Of a DNA stretch of 64,000 nt, positions 53,513-63,654 are shown one piece after another (positions within the stretch are counted from its first letter, which is position 1; the number at the start of each line of letters is the position of its first letter). A program made the translations under genes and the position numbers. The stretch is from NCBI RefSeq assembly GCF_000615765.1, contig NZ_BAMI01000001.1, forward strand, positions 1-64,000, written 5' to 3'. Under the pieces are notes generated by a model. The model saw nothing but the letters and a program-made list of their open reading frames with translations. It was not told where the DNA came from and did not search any database. This stretch comes from Ligilactobacillus equi DSM 15833 = JCM 10991 (GTDB taxonomy: Bacteria > Bacillota > Bacilli > Lactobacillales > Lactobacillaceae).

Positions 53513-54711
53513 ATGAAGATTATTGTCAAAAAATTTGGTGGTACTTCAGTTCAAGATGATGAGGCGCGCAAGCAAGCCCTAAAACATGTGGCTTATGCTG
53601 TGGATGAGGGTTATAAAGTTGCCGTTGTTGTTTCAGCAATTGGACGACAAGGTGCGCCTTATGCGACGGATTCTTTACTGCAATTAGTCGGCGGTAAGGC
53701 CACCAAGTTAGATAATCGAGAATTGGACATGGTGGTTTCGATTGGTGAAGTTATTTCCGCAGCAGTTTTCACCCAATTGGTGAAAAAGAGCGGATTTAAA
53801 GCGACGGCTTTAACTGGTTCGGAAGCGGGAATTCGTACGAATAATGATTACCAAAACGCTAAGGTGCTAAATGTTGAAGTTCAAAACGTCATGGAAGCGT
53901 TCGAGGATCATGATGTAGTAGTGATTGCTGGTTTCCAGGGGCTTTCCAATGAAGGACATGTGACAACCTTGGGGCGTGGGGGTCGGATACGTCAGCAGCT
54001 TTATTAGGTGTGGCTTTGCAAGCTAAGCGTTGTGATATCTTTACGGATGTTTCGGGAATGATGACCGGAGACCCCCGAATTGTGGAAAGAGCTCGTTATC
54101 TTAAGGAAGTTTCTTATGACGAAGTGGTTAACATGGCTCATGAAGGGGCTAAAGTTATCCACCCGCGGGCTGTTCAAGTCGCCCAGCAGGGACATTTACC
54201 GTTAACCATACGTTCGACTTGGGATGCTGTTGATGAAATGGGGACTTTAATTTCTGATCACAGTCTCGGAATTCAGCATTACCGTTCGGTTACTGGGGTA
54301 GCCCATCAAACTGGTTTAACGCAATTTAAAGTTTCGACTCAAGCACACACGAGTCAAGAAATTTTTAAGCTTTTGGCGGATAACCACTTAAGCGTGGATT
54401 TTATCAATATTAATTTAGATGGCATTGTCTTTAATTTAACGGAAAAAGAAGCGCAAAAAGCCATCGATTTATTTACCCAAGCAAATATTGAAGCAACTTA
54501 TACAGAACACTGTGCCAAAGTTTCGATTATTGGAGCCGGGATTATGGGGACTCCGGGGATTACGGCTAAGATGGTCCAAGCTTTAGCACAAAATCGAGTA
54601 AAAATTTTACAAACGACGGATAGTTACACAACGATTTGGGTCCTAGTCCACGAAGATCAACTGGTGGCAGCGGTTAATGCCCTTCATGATTCATTCTTGG
54701 TGGAAGCATGA
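53513..54711 (+). CDS. Aspartate kinase, frame break near 53984
   Basis: A protein of about 400 residues: IIVKKFGGTSVQDDEARKQA at the start (Lys-Phe-Gly-Gly-Thr ATP motif), IVVVSAIGR-like VVVSAIGRQGAPYATD, then GFQGLSNEGHVTTLGRGG. One lost base in a G run near 53984 links to SDTSAALLGVALQAKRCDIFTDVSGM. Two C-terminal ACT domains follow (TQFKVSTQAHTSQEIFKLL, KVSIIGAGIMGTPGITAKM). It phosphorylates aspartate on the way to lysine/diaminopimelate, threonine and methionine. The lysine supply of the wall makes the dcw neighbourhood sensible. Feedback amino acid not told from sequence. Confidence 0.93.
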
Positions 54712-55067
54712 TTATTGATTGGTATTTGAGTGCTCTTAGTTTAATTATTGCGTATCTTTTGACCAAGCTGGTCTTGCCTAATTTTAGATTCTGGCCGCGG
54801 TGGTTACAACCGTTGGATAGCTTAGGGGCAGCGAGCCTCATTATCTATTTTATATTGGCACCGACTTTTTTTGGCTTTTTAGCCCATGCAATTTTAGTAT
54901 TGGCAGCGAGTGTGTGGGGGATTTTTTTGACCCTCTTTACAGCTCTTAGTCAAGGGGATGTTATTTATCATCGTTTTTGGTTTGCTTATTGGCGAACTAT
55001 GTCGTTACTTTTGTTAATTAATGCGTTAGTCATGATTATCACGAAAGCAATTCTTTTTTATTTATAA
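54708..55067 (+). CDS. DUF3397 membrane protein
   Basis: A 119-residue protein with about four helices (YLSALSLIIAYLLTKLVL, LGAASLIIYFILAPTFFGF, ILVLAASVWGIFLTLFTALS, LLLLINALVMIITKAILF) and KFW-like motif RFWFAYWRTM. This matches DUF3397, typically just before mraZ in lactobacilli. ATG 54708 overlaps the aspartokinase stop by 4 bases. Function unknown. Confidence 0.88.
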   Translation: MIIDWYLSALSLIIAYLLTKLVLPNFRFWPRWLQPLDSLGAASLIIYFILAPTFFGFLAHAILVLAASVWGIFLTLFTALSQGDVIYHRFWFAYWRTMSLLLLINALVMIITKAILFYL

Positions 55068-55082
55068 TTTCTAAATGTTAAG

Positions 55083-55113
55083 AAATCACTGATGTTTGAG
55101 TCAGTGATTTTTT
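55083..55113 (+). terminator. Terminator before the dcw cluster
   Basis: aaatcactga and tcagtgattt arms with a T run; isolates mraZ from upstream transcription. Confidence 0.85.
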
Positions 55114-55150
55114 GCATTTTAGTAAAAAAAGTGTAACAGCGGAATGTTTT

Positions 55151-55192
55151 TGGGGAAATGCGGTGGTTAAAAGTGGGGAAATGTGGTAAGAT
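55151..55192 (+). promoter_or_regulatory. dcw promoter with MraZ-type direct repeats
   Basis: Two direct copies of TGGGGAAATG(C/T)GGT start at 55151 and 55174. TGG triplets recur at 55151, 55164, 55174 and 55184, close to one helical turn apart. The last copy runs into a probable -10 box TAAGAT (55187-55192). MraZ proteins bind tandem TGGG-type repeats in front of their own operon, so this is the expected autoregulatory site. Confidence 0.7.
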
Positions 55193-55230
55193 TTAGATAT
55201 TAATTTTAGTTTATAAGGGGAAGACCGGCT

Positions 55231-55656
55231 ATGATGGGTGAATTTCAACATAACATGGATCAAAAGGGCCGGTTAATTATCCCGGCAATTATCCGCCAGG
55301 AAGTGGGGACACAGGTTGTTTTGACTCGTGGCATGGATGGTTGCTTGTATGGTTACCCTGCTAGTGAATGGGAAAAATTATCTCAACAGCTGGCAGAGCT
55401 TCCGCTAACATCTAAACAAAATCGAGCCTTTGTCCGCTTTTTTTATGCAGCCGCAGTAGAAAGCGAGTTTGATAAGCAGGGCCGAGTCATTATTTCCCAG
55501 GCCTTAAGGACTTATGCCGGCCTGGAAAAAGAATGTATTGTCGTGGGAATGTTCAATCATTTAGAAATATGGTCTAAATCAAGATGGGACGAATTTAACC
55601 GGCAGACTGCAGCTAGTTTTGATGAGCTGGCAGAAAATATGGAATTTAATCTATAA
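55231..55656 (+). CDS. mraZ: Transcriptional regulator MraZ
   Basis: A 141-residue protein with two SpoVT/AbrB-like repeats: MGEFQHNMDQKGRLIIPAII with DKKGR-type motif near residue 10, and later ESEFDKQGRVIISQALRTYAG. It forms rings that bind repeats in the dcw promoter and represses the cluster. Starts at ATG 55231 or 55234; AAGGGG precedes. First gene of the dcw operon. Confidence 0.96.
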   Translation: MMGEFQHNMDQKGRLIIPAIIRQEVGTQVVLTRGMDGCLYGYPASEWEKLSQQLAELPLTSKQNRAFVRFFYAAAVESEFDKQGRVIISQALRTYAGLEKECIVVGMFNHLEIWSKSRWDEFNRQTAASFDELAENMEFNL

Positions 55657-55665
55657 GGAGTAGAA

Positions 55666-56619
55666 ATGGCAGATTTTGAACACATAACTGTACTATTAGC
55701 AGAAACAGTCGATAATTTAAAAATTAAGCCAGCCGGTGTATATGTGGACTGTACCTTAGGAGGCGGGGGCCACACTCAAAGAATCTTAAGTCAACTGGGA
55801 CCAAAGGGACGCTTGTTTTCTTTTGACCAGGATCAAACTGCCTTGGATTACAATCAAATTCAATTAGCTGATGAGATTGCTAGTGGACGTTTGACCTTGG
55901 TCAAAAGTAATTTTAAAGACTTACAAGCGCAGTTAGCTTTGCAGGGGATTAGTCAAGTTGATGGGATTATCTATGATTTAGGAGTTTCATCACCACAATT
56001 TGATGTTGCCGACCGAGGTTTTTCTTATAAATATGATGCGGTCTTGGACATGCGAATGAACCAAGAGCAAGCTTTAACTGCTAAGGAAATTGTCAATCAA
56101 TGGTCATATGAAGAGTTGGTGCGAATTTTCTTCCGTTATGGAGAAGAAAAGTTTGCCAAATCAATCGCTCGTCGAATTGAACAAGCCCGTCAAAACGAAG
56201 AAATTGTGACTACCGGGCAATTAGTGGAATTAATTAAAGCTGGGATTCCTGCAAAAGCACGGCGTAAGGGAGGACATCCTGCTAAACGGGTCTTCCAGGC
56301 TTTGCGGATTGCAGTTAATAATGAATTAGGGGTTCTTGAGGAGTCTTTGGCACAGGCTTTAGATATTTTAGCCTTGGATGGGCGGATTTCGGTGATTACT
56401 TTTCAGTCTTTGGAAGATCGTTTAGTTAAATCGATGTTTAAAGAAAAGTCGTCTTTACCAGATTTACCTAGTGGTTTGCCGGTAATTCCTGAGGAGTATC
56501 AACCTGAATATAAATTAATCACGCGTAAGCCAATCGTACCAAGTAAAGAAGAATTAGCTGCCAATCATCGGGCACATTCAGCTAAGTTACGCGTTATTCA
56601 ACGAGTTAAGGTGAAGTAA
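55666..56619 (+). CDS. rsmH: 16S rRNA m4C1402 methyltransferase
   Basis: A 317-residue enzyme with [38 protein letters not shown] (SAM-binding), [23 protein letters not shown] and [16 protein letters not shown]. It methylates N4 of C1402 in the ribosomal P site. AAGGAG precedes ATG 55666, 9 bases after mraZ; the standard mraZ-rsmH pair. Confidence 0.97.
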   Translation: MADFEHITVLLAETVDNLKIKPAGVYVDCTLGGGGHTQRILSQLGPKGRLFSFDQDQTALDYNQIQLADEIASGRLTLVKSNFKDLQAQLALQGISQVDGIIYDLGVSSPQFDVADRGFSYKYDAVLDMRMNQEQALTAKEIVNQWSYEELVRIFFRYGEEKFAKSIARRIEQARQNEEIVTTGQLVELIKAGIPAKARRKGGHPAKRVFQALRIAVNNELGVLEESLAQALDILALDGRISVITFQSLEDRLVKSMFKEKSSLPDLPSGLPVIPEEYQPEYKLITRKPIVPSKEELAANHRAHSAKLRVIQRVKVK

Positions 56620-56633
56620 GGAGAGGGAAAACT

Positions 56634-57002
56634 ATGTCACAGCAAGCGGCAAGGAAGTTAAATCAGCAGCCACAGCAATCAGCGAACGTTAAATTTCAGA
56701 AAAAACATATTAAAGGAGAAACAATCGTATCACGCTATCTAGTTCCGAATACGTTCCTTTTTGTAACTGTACTAGCGGTAAGTGTGGCATTAGCGATTTG
56801 GACAGTATGTTTAAGTGCTCAATTGACTAGTGCCCAAAGTAGTTTACAAGCAGTTACACAAAAAACGATTCAGTTACATGAAAAAAATGTAACGACGAGT
56901 CAAACGGTCAGTGAACTATCTAGTCGTGCTCGACTCGAAAAGATTGCCAAAAAAGCGGGCTTATCGATGAAAGAAAATAGTACGAGGAACGTGACTAAAT
57001 GA
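56634..57002 (+). CDS. ftsL: Cell division protein FtsL
   Basis: A 122-residue protein with a basic cytoplasmic part, one membrane helix (NTFLFVTVLAVSVALAIWTV, residues about 39-58) and an outside coiled coil ending in ARLEKIAKKAGLSMKE, the FtsL hallmark. It forms a complex with DivIB/FtsQ at the septum. The stop overlaps the start of the next gene by 4 bases. Confidence 0.92.
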   Translation: MSQQAARKLNQQPQQSANVKFQKKHIKGETIVSRYLVPNTFLFVTVLAVSVALAIWTVCLSAQLTSAQSSLQAVTQKTIQLHEKNVTTSQTVSELSSRARLEKIAKKAGLSMKENSTRNVTK

Positions 57003-59140
57003 ATAAGAAAATGAAGCGAACAGTTGAAATCGAACAAACCAAAACACAAAAAGTATCCGTAGGAATTGTGCTTCTCTTGTGTGTGTTAGTAGTTTTTTTG
57101 ATTTTTATCTGTCGTTTTTTTTATATTGCTACCACACATAAGGTAAACCGACATAATTTAACGACAGAAACAAGACAACTCTACACCTCCAAAGAAGATC
57201 TCCAGGCTAAGCGGGGAACAATTTATGATGCCAATGGTAATCCGATTGCCCAAGCTACGACAACTTACTCTTTATACGTCGTTTTATCCCACAAGGCTAA
57301 AGAAGGTAATAAGATTTTCTATTTACCTCAAAGTAAGAAGAAAGAAGCCGCAAAAGTGATTTCACGCTATATTGATTTGCCTTATAAGCGTGTTTATAAG
57401 CTCTTAAATCCAAAAAATAAGAATATCTACCAGGTGGAGTTTGGAAATGCCGGAAAAAATTTAACGCAAAAAACCAAGAAAAAAATTGAAGCTGCCGGTT
57501 TAACGGGGATTAGCTTTGATGCCCAACAGTCTCGCCTTTATCCGAACGGTATTTTTGCGTCACATATGATCGGTTATACGACCACGATTGATGAAACTAT
57601 TACTGGTACGATGGGAATTGAAAAGATTTTTGATAAGGAACTAAGTGGAACTAATGGGATTAAATTCTCTAATAGTGTAAATGATAAACAAGCTAAAAAT
57701 AAGTCAAAGGTGGCCCAAGATGGCTCGGATGTTTACACAACCTTAGATACTCAGCTACAAACTAGCTTGGAAAATCTTATGACTAAGGCACAAAAGAAGT
57801 ATCAACCTAAGCAAATGGTGGCAATATTAATGGAAGCTAAGACCGGGAAAATCGTCGCAGTTTCTCAACGACCATCTTTTAATGCCCAAACTAAAGTCGG
57901 CTTAAGTGAGATGTGGCGGAATTTAATTTTAAATGATACTTATGAACCTGGTTCAGTCATGAAAATTTTTACCACGGCTGCAGCGATTAATAGTGGAAAT
58001 TATAATGGTAATGCTTATTATAATTCAGGTACTCTACAGATTGGTAATTCACGAGTTTACGACTGGAATCGCGTTGGTTGGGGAGCAATTACTTATGATC
58101 AAGCTTTTATTCGTTCGTCGAATGTCGGGATGGCCATGCTAGAAAAAGCCATGGGTAAGAGTTTATGGTTGAAATACATTAAGAAGTTTGGCTTTTTAAA
58201 GCAAACTGACTTTAAGATGGGGACTCAAAGTAGTGGTTCCATTGCTTATAAGTATGGATTTGATCAAGCAAGTACCTCCTATGGACAGGCGATTAATGTA
58301 ACTCCTATTCAAATTATGCGAGCGTTAACAGCTATTTCCAATAATGGGGTGGAATTAGAACCTTATATGCTTGAAAAAATGGTTAACCCTAATACCAAAA
58401 AGGTCACGCAAATTGGTAAAAAGACGATTTATGGACGTCCGATTACCAAGACAACCGCTAAAGAGGTCAGGAATTTAATGGCCCAAGTCGTGACTGACAA
58501 AAATGGTACGGGGCAAGCTTACGCATCTGAAGATTTCCAAGTTGGAGTTAAAACTGGGACAGCCCAAATTCCTGCCTCAAGTGGGACGGGGTATTTAAGT
58601 GGGGATTTAAATTATGTTTTCTCCGTAGCAGGAATGGCACCCATCGACAATCCACGTTATGTCTTGTATGTTGCCATGAAACAACCGCAAACTTTTGCGG
58701 GTAAAGGGGCAACTAACATGTTAGCATCTATTTTTAATCCGCTAATGTCTCAAGCAATTGGTAAGACAAAAACCATTAATCAAGAGGCCACTGTGGCGGT
58801 AAAAGATGTTCGAGGCTTAAATACTAGTCAGGCTCAAAAGGCGCTGACTACGCAAGGTCTGACAGTTTCTGTAGTTGGTCAAGGACGCCATATTGTGAGT
58901 CAATCAGTAGCTGCTGAAACTAATTTAGTAAAAAATGGCCGGGTAATTTTAGTTACGAATGGTCCCAAAACCATGCCGGACTTGAAAGGGTGGTCACGTA
59001 AAGATGTAGCAACTTTAGCTAAGATTTTGAAACTTAAAGTTACTTACTATGGTAGTGGGTATGTGAATGAACAAAATATCTCAGAAGGAACTGAAATTAA
59101 TAGTAAAGATGAGTTAGTCGTAAACTTAAATAATGATTAG
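56999..59140 (+). CDS. Division-specific class B penicillin-binding protein (PBP2X/FtsI type) with PASTA domains
   Basis: A 713-residue protein with a membrane helix (about 22-42), dimerisation domain, and transpeptidase domain with motifs SVMK ([14 protein letters not shown]), SSN ([15 protein letters not shown]) and KTG ([10 protein letters not shown]). Two PASTA repeats end the protein ([18 protein letters not shown] and [18 protein letters not shown]). It cross-links septal peptidoglycan; PASTA repeats help localise it. All catalytic residues are present. ATG 56999 overlaps ftsL. Confidence 0.95.
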   Translation: MNKKMKRTVEIEQTKTQKVSVGIVLLLCVLVVFLIFICRFFYIATTHKVNRHNLTTETRQLYTSKEDLQAKRGTIYDANGNPIAQATTTYSLYVVLSHKAKEGNKIFYLPQSKKKEAAKVISRYIDLPYKRVYKLLNPKNKNIYQVEFGNAGKNLTQKTKKKIEAAGLTGISFDAQQSRLYPNGIFASHMIGYTTTIDETITGTMGIEKIFDKELSGTNGIKFSNSVNDKQAKNKSKVAQDGSDVYTTLDTQLQTSLENLMTKAQKKYQPKQMVAILMEAKTGKIVAVSQRPSFNAQTKVGLSEMWRNLILNDTYEPGSVMKIFTTAAAINSGNYNGNAYYNSGTLQIGNSRVYDWNRVGWGAITYDQAFIRSSNVGMAMLEKAMGKSLWLKYIKKFGFLKQTDFKMGTQSSGSIAYKYGFDQASTSYGQAINVTPIQIMRALTAISNNGVELEPYMLEKMVNPNTKKVTQIGKKTIYGRPITKTTAKEVRNLMAQVVTDKNGTGQAYASEDFQVGVKTGTAQIPASSGTGYLSGDLNYVFSVAGMAPIDNPRYVLYVAMKQPQTFAGKGATNMLASIFNPLMSQAIGKTKTINQEATVAVKDVRGLNTSQAQKALTTQGLTVSVVGQGRHIVSQSVAAETNLVKNGRVILVTNGPKTMPDLKGWSRKDVATLAKILKLKVTYYGSGYVNEQNISEGTEINSKDELVVNLNND

Positions 59141-59157
59141 GGATAAAGGAGAACAAA

Positions 59158-60126
59158 ATGACTTTGACACAAATTGTCGTGCCGTTACTAGTAAGTTTTA
59201 TTTTAACGGCCATATTTTTACCAATTTTTATTAATTATGCACATCGTAAAAAACAAGGACAAATGATTCGAGACGAAGGTCCCAAGTGGCATGCTCAAAA
59301 ATCAGGGACACCAACCATGGGAGGTTTTGTTTTTAACCTGGTAATCTTTATGACTGCTATTGTGGTACCAATGATTTTTCACCAATTGAGTAGTCAATTA
59401 TTAATTTTGGATTTTATTCTCTTGATGTATGGTTTTATTGGTTTTTGGGATGATTCCATTAAACTTTGGAAAAAGCAAAACGAAGGTTTTAAACCTTGGC
59501 AAAAATTACTTGGTCAAATTATTGGGGGTCTCATTTTTTTAGTGGTTTACTGGCATGAGAATCTACCATTTTCCTTAAATTTCTTTGGTTTTGAATTACC
59601 TTTAGGTATTTTTTATGGAATCTTTGTTTTATTTTGGCTAGTTGGCTTTTCTAATGCTGTAAACTTGACGGACGGCTTAGATGGTCTGGTGGCTGGACAA
59701 GCAAGTATTGCTTTTGCTGCTTACGGAGTGATTGCTTACTTCCAAGCGCAATATGACGTCTTACTCTTCTGTGTGACAGTGATTGGAGCATTGTTAGCCT
59801 TCCTAATTTTTAACCATAAACCAGCTAAAGTTTTCATGGGTGATATGGGGTCTTTAGCTTTAGGGGGGGCTTTGGCAGCAGTTTCGATTCTTTTACATCA
59901 AGAATTATCTCTACTTTTTATTGGGATTATCTTTGTGTGCGAAACAGCTAGCGTTATGTTACAAGTGAGCTACTTTAAATTGACGGGTGGTAAGCGTCTC
60001 TTTAAGATGAGTCCGATTCACCACCACTTTGAATTATGTGGCTGGAGCGAATGGCGTATTGATTTAACTTTCTGGGCCGTAGGTTTGCTTTTTGCCTTAA
60101 TTACTGATTGGATTATCTTGCACTAG
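59158..60126 (+). CDS. mraY: Phospho-N-acetylmuramoyl-pentapeptide transferase
   Basis: A 322-residue membrane enzyme with about ten helices and the motifs [49 protein letters not shown] and [12 protein letters not shown]. It makes lipid I on undecaprenyl phosphate. AAGGAG precedes ATG 59158. Confidence 0.97.
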   Translation: MTLTQIVVPLLVSFILTAIFLPIFINYAHRKKQGQMIRDEGPKWHAQKSGTPTMGGFVFNLVIFMTAIVVPMIFHQLSSQLLILDFILLMYGFIGFWDDSIKLWKKQNEGFKPWQKLLGQIIGGLIFLVVYWHENLPFSLNFFGFELPLGIFYGIFVLFWLVGFSNAVNLTDGLDGLVAGQASIAFAAYGVIAYFQAQYDVLLFCVTVIGALLAFLIFNHKPAKVFMGDMGSLALGGALAAVSILLHQELSLLFIGIIFVCETASVMLQVSYFKLTGGKRLFKMSPIHHHFELCGWSEWRIDLTFWAVGLLFALITDWIILH

Positions 60127-60151
60127 GTGCAGTAGAAAGAAGTTTTTGGAA

Positions 60152-61519
60152 ATGAAAAAAGTAACAAAATATCAAGATAAAAAAGTACTAGTTATCGGCT
60201 TGGGTAAAAGTGGTTTAAATGCAGCTAAGTTACTCTTACGTTTAGGAGCTCAGGTAACCGTTAACGATAAGAAGGAAGCTAGTCCGGAAGTGCAAACTCA
60301 GCTAACTCAAATGGGGGTTAGAGTCGTGACTGGTAGTCATCCCTTGAGTTTATTAGATGGCTGTGACTTAATTGTTAAAAACCCTGGGATTCCTTATCGC
60401 AACGAGTTAGTGGCAGCTGCTCAAGCACAGGGTCTACCGATTTTGACTGAACCCCAATTGGCTGCGGATATTTTAGAAGGTCAATTAGTTGCCATTACGG
60501 GGACCAACGGTAAAACTACTACGACAACCATGATTACCGAAATGTTGAATCAAGCGCGTCCTAACCACGCCTTTAAAGCTGGAAACATTGGGATTGCCGC
60601 TAGTCAAGTTGCTCAAGAAATTGGAGCGGATGATGTGATGGTAACGGAACTTTCCAGTTTTCAATTATTGGGGATTACTGATTTACACCCGCATATTGCG
60701 GTGTTAAATAACCTGTACGAAGCTCATACTGATTACCATGGTAGTCGCGAGGAATACGTGAAGGCTAAGATGCGGATTACCATGAATCAAACTGCTGATG
60801 ACTATTTTGTGGTTAACTGGGATCAGGAAGAATGGCGAACTTTAAGCCAAGCATCTTCGGCGCAAGTCGTGCCATTTTCGCGGCAAAATCTCAGTCAAGC
60901 GGGAGCTTATGTCAAAGATGGAACCATCTATTTTCGTGATGAGGCCATTATGCCAGTAACGGATGTGAAATTACCAGGTGAACATAATCTTGAAAATGCT
61001 TTAGCAGCAACAGCCGTGGCGAAGTTAATGGGGGTTAGTGCTCAAGCAATTCGCCAAGTCTTAATGAATTTTGGTGGGGTAAGGCACCGAACACAATATG
61101 TGGCAACATTTAAAGAGCGAAAGTTTTACAATGATTCTAAGGCAACCAATATGGAGGCCACTGAAAAAGCTTTATCCGGCTTCAAACAACCAGTTGTTTT
61201 ATTAGCAGGTGGTTTAGACCGAGGCTTTAGCTTTGAAGCTTTAGAACCATATTTCAAAAATTTACGAGGGATTGTTTTATTTGGTGAAACTGCTGACCTT
61301 TTGGAAGAAGCAGCCCAAGATGCCGGAGTTTTAAATATTGTGAAAACGGAAAATGCGGTGACAGCAGTACCTCTGGCTTACCAAATGAGTCAACCTGGTG
61401 ATGTAATCTTATTATCACCGGCTTGTGCTAGTTGGGATCAATGGCCTACTTTTGAGGTCCGTGGTGATCGTTATATTGAGGCGGTTGAAGAACTGATAAA
61501 GAAAGAGAGCGAAAAATAA
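60152..61519 (+). CDS. murD: UDP-N-acetylmuramoylalanine-D-glutamate ligase
   Basis: A 455-residue Mur ligase: [20 protein letters not shown] at the N-terminus, ATP loop [30 protein letters not shown] and [16 protein letters not shown]. It adds D-Glu to UDP-MurNAc-Ala in the cytoplasm. ATG 60152 (an in-frame TTG lies at 60146). Its stop is directly followed by murG. Confidence 0.97.
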   Translation: MKKVTKYQDKKVLVIGLGKSGLNAAKLLLRLGAQVTVNDKKEASPEVQTQLTQMGVRVVTGSHPLSLLDGCDLIVKNPGIPYRNELVAAAQAQGLPILTEPQLAADILEGQLVAITGTNGKTTTTTMITEMLNQARPNHAFKAGNIGIAASQVAQEIGADDVMVTELSSFQLLGITDLHPHIAVLNNLYEAHTDYHGSREEYVKAKMRITMNQTADDYFVVNWDQEEWRTLSQASSAQVVPFSRQNLSQAGAYVKDGTIYFRDEAIMPVTDVKLPGEHNLENALAATAVAKLMGVSAQAIRQVLMNFGGVRHRTQYVATFKERKFYNDSKATNMEATEKALSGFKQPVVLLAGGLDRGFSFEALEPYFKNLRGIVLFGETADLLEEAAQDAGVLNIVKTENAVTAVPLAYQMSQPGDVILLSPACASWDQWPTFEVRGDRYIEAVEELIKKESEK

Positions 61520-62613
61520 ATGCGTTTGTTAGTATCCGGTGGGGGAACGGGAGGTCACATTTACCCAGCCTTGCATTAATTGAGGATTTAAAAAAACAAG
61601 ATCCAGATGCGGAGGTCCTGTATGTCGGGACTGACCGTGGTTTAGAAACTAAAATTGTGCCTGCTGCGGGAATTAAACTCAAAACTCTACACATTCAAGG
61701 TTTCAAGCGTTCCTTGTCCGTAGACAACCTTAAGACCATTTACCTCTTTTTAAAGAGTGTGCGTGAGTCCAAAAAAATTATCAAAGAATTTAGACCTGAT
61801 GCTGTTATTGGTACTGGAGGGTATGTTTGTGGGGCAGTAGTCTATGCTGCTGCCAAACTTAAAATTCCTACAATGATTCATGAGCAAAATAGTGTGGCTG
61901 GGGTGACTAATAAATTCTTGAGCCATTTTGTTGACAAAGTTGGGATTTGTTTTGATGATGCTAAAAAAGCTTTTCCGGCAACTAAGGTGGTTATGACTGG
62001 TAACCCCCGAGCACAACAAGTAGCACAAATGCAGGCGACAGGTCGGTTAGTCAGTGAATATGGCTTAGCTGCTAATAAAAAGACCGTCTTAATTTTTGGC
62101 GGATCACAAGGAGCGCCTAAAATTAATGAAGCAAGCTTGCAAGCGTTAGAGTACTTTGCCGATAAAGAATATCAAGTACTGTTTGTCACGGGTCAGAAAC
62201 GCTATGATCAGATTATGGCTGATAATCGGACTCAAGATTTACCAGCGAATGTCTTCATTGTACCTTATATTGCAGATATGCCAGCTATCTTACCTGAATT
62301 ATCCTTGATTGTGGGGCGTGCCGGGGCTACAAGTTTAGCTGAAATTACGGCTTTAGGTTTACCGTCAATTTTAATTCCAAGTCCGTATGTAACGGCGGAT
62401 CACCAAACCAAAAATGCGCAAAGCTTAGTTAATAAACAGGCAGCTTTAATGATTCGTGAAGATGACTTGAATGGTGAAACCCTTGCGCAAACAATTGACC
62501 GACTCTTACAAGATGAAAAACAAAGAAAGCAAATGGCGCAAAATGCTTACCAAGTTGGTGTAAGGGATGCTAGTGACCGAGTTTTACAAGTCTTAACGTC
62601 AATTAAAAAGTAA
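61520..62613 (+). CDS. murG: Lipid II synthase MurG, frame break near 61577
   Basis: ATG 61520 reads [18 protein letters not shown] then a stop; one base (G) after base 61576 gives [21 protein letters not shown] and the rest of Mur[53 protein letters not shown] and [19 protein letters not shown]. About 364 residues. It transfers GlcNAc to lipid I. MurG is essential, so the break is most likely sequence error. Starts immediately after the murD stop codon. Confidence 0.95.
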
Positions 62614-62632
62614 AAAGGGGAGAATAACTGAG

Positions 62633-63499
62633 GTGCGAAAAAAAAATAAGGATGATGACTTGTTGCGTAGCGAAGATGATTTGTCTCCCTGGGAAAAGGC
62701 GCGATTATCCCATGCAGAAAAAGAGTCATTGCAGAAAGTTACGAGAAAAAAGCATTACAAAATTTCTTCACCACAGCTAGCGGAGTTCCATTTACCTAAA
62801 TTTGGGGCACTAAAGGAGAGACGTCTAAAAGAGGGAAGTAAGCGTTTATTAATTTTGTTTCTTTCTTTAACGCTATTAGCCCTATTATATATTTTACCAA
62901 TTTTTCGAGTGGAAAAAGTAACGGTTAAGGGAAATACTATGCAGTCTGATGCAATGGTAATAAAAGAGGCTCAGCTAATTCCGAAAATGTCATTATTTGA
63001 AGTGTTGTTCAGAGAAGGTAAGATTGCTAGCAATCTCAAGCAGGCCTTTCCAACCATTGAGACAGCTAATCTAACTATAGGGTTAGGACAAGTGCAGGTT
63101 GTTTTGAAAGAAAAAAAGACCGTTGGTTATATGGTTAAAGCTAGTAAATTATATCCAATAGTTGAGAAGGGGATAGTTGCTTCTAAGGCTTTACCAGATC
63201 AGCCGGCCTCCTTACCAATGTATTATGGTTTTAAAAAGGAAATTGCATTACAAAAAGTGGTGCTAGAGGTGCAAAAATTCAAGCCCAATATTTTAAATTT
63301 AGTTTCTGAAGTACATGCTAGTCCGACTAAATCTGATCCAGATCGTTTGAAACTTTACATGAGTGATGGTAATCAAGTGGTAGCGACTCGCAAAACCATG
63401 GCTCAAAAAATGAAATATTATGCTAAAATTGCTAGCCAGATGGATCAAGCTGGGGTAATTAATTTTCAAGTTGGGGCATACTCTTATTCTTATCATTAA
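62633..63499 (+). CDS. divIB: Cell division protein DivIB/FtsQ
   Basis: A 288-residue bitopic protein: a charged cytoplasmic N-terminus of about 78 residues, one helix (LLILFLSLTLLALLYILPIF), and the POTRA domain (FRVEKVTVKGNTMQSDAMVI) plus beta domain. The acidic/basic N-terminal extension is typical of lactobacilli. It stabilises the FtsL complex. GTG 62633 behind GGGGAG. Confidence 0.92.
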   Translation: MRKKNKDDDLLRSEDDLSPWEKARLSHAEKESLQKVTRKKHYKISSPQLAEFHLPKFGALKERRLKEGSKRLLILFLSLTLLALLYILPIFRVEKVTVKGNTMQSDAMVIKEAQLIPKMSLFEVLFREGKIASNLKQAFPTIETANLTIGLGQVQVVLKEKKTVGYMVKASKLYPIVEKGIVASKALPDQPASLPMYYGFKKEIALQKVVLEVQKFKPNILNLVSEVHASPTKSDPDRLKLYMSDGNQVVATRKTMAQKMKYYAKIASQMDQAGVINFQVGAYSYSYH

Positions 63500-63654
63500 A
63501 ATTGTATAAAATAAGTAAGATTTTAGCTTTGCAAATTGATAAAAATTGGTAAAATAACCAGTAAATGTGGTAAAATCTAAGTATTAGGATTATGCTAATT
63601 ATTGAAAATAAAAATTTATGAAAAAAACTTTTATTCGAGTAGGAGGCCGAGTTA

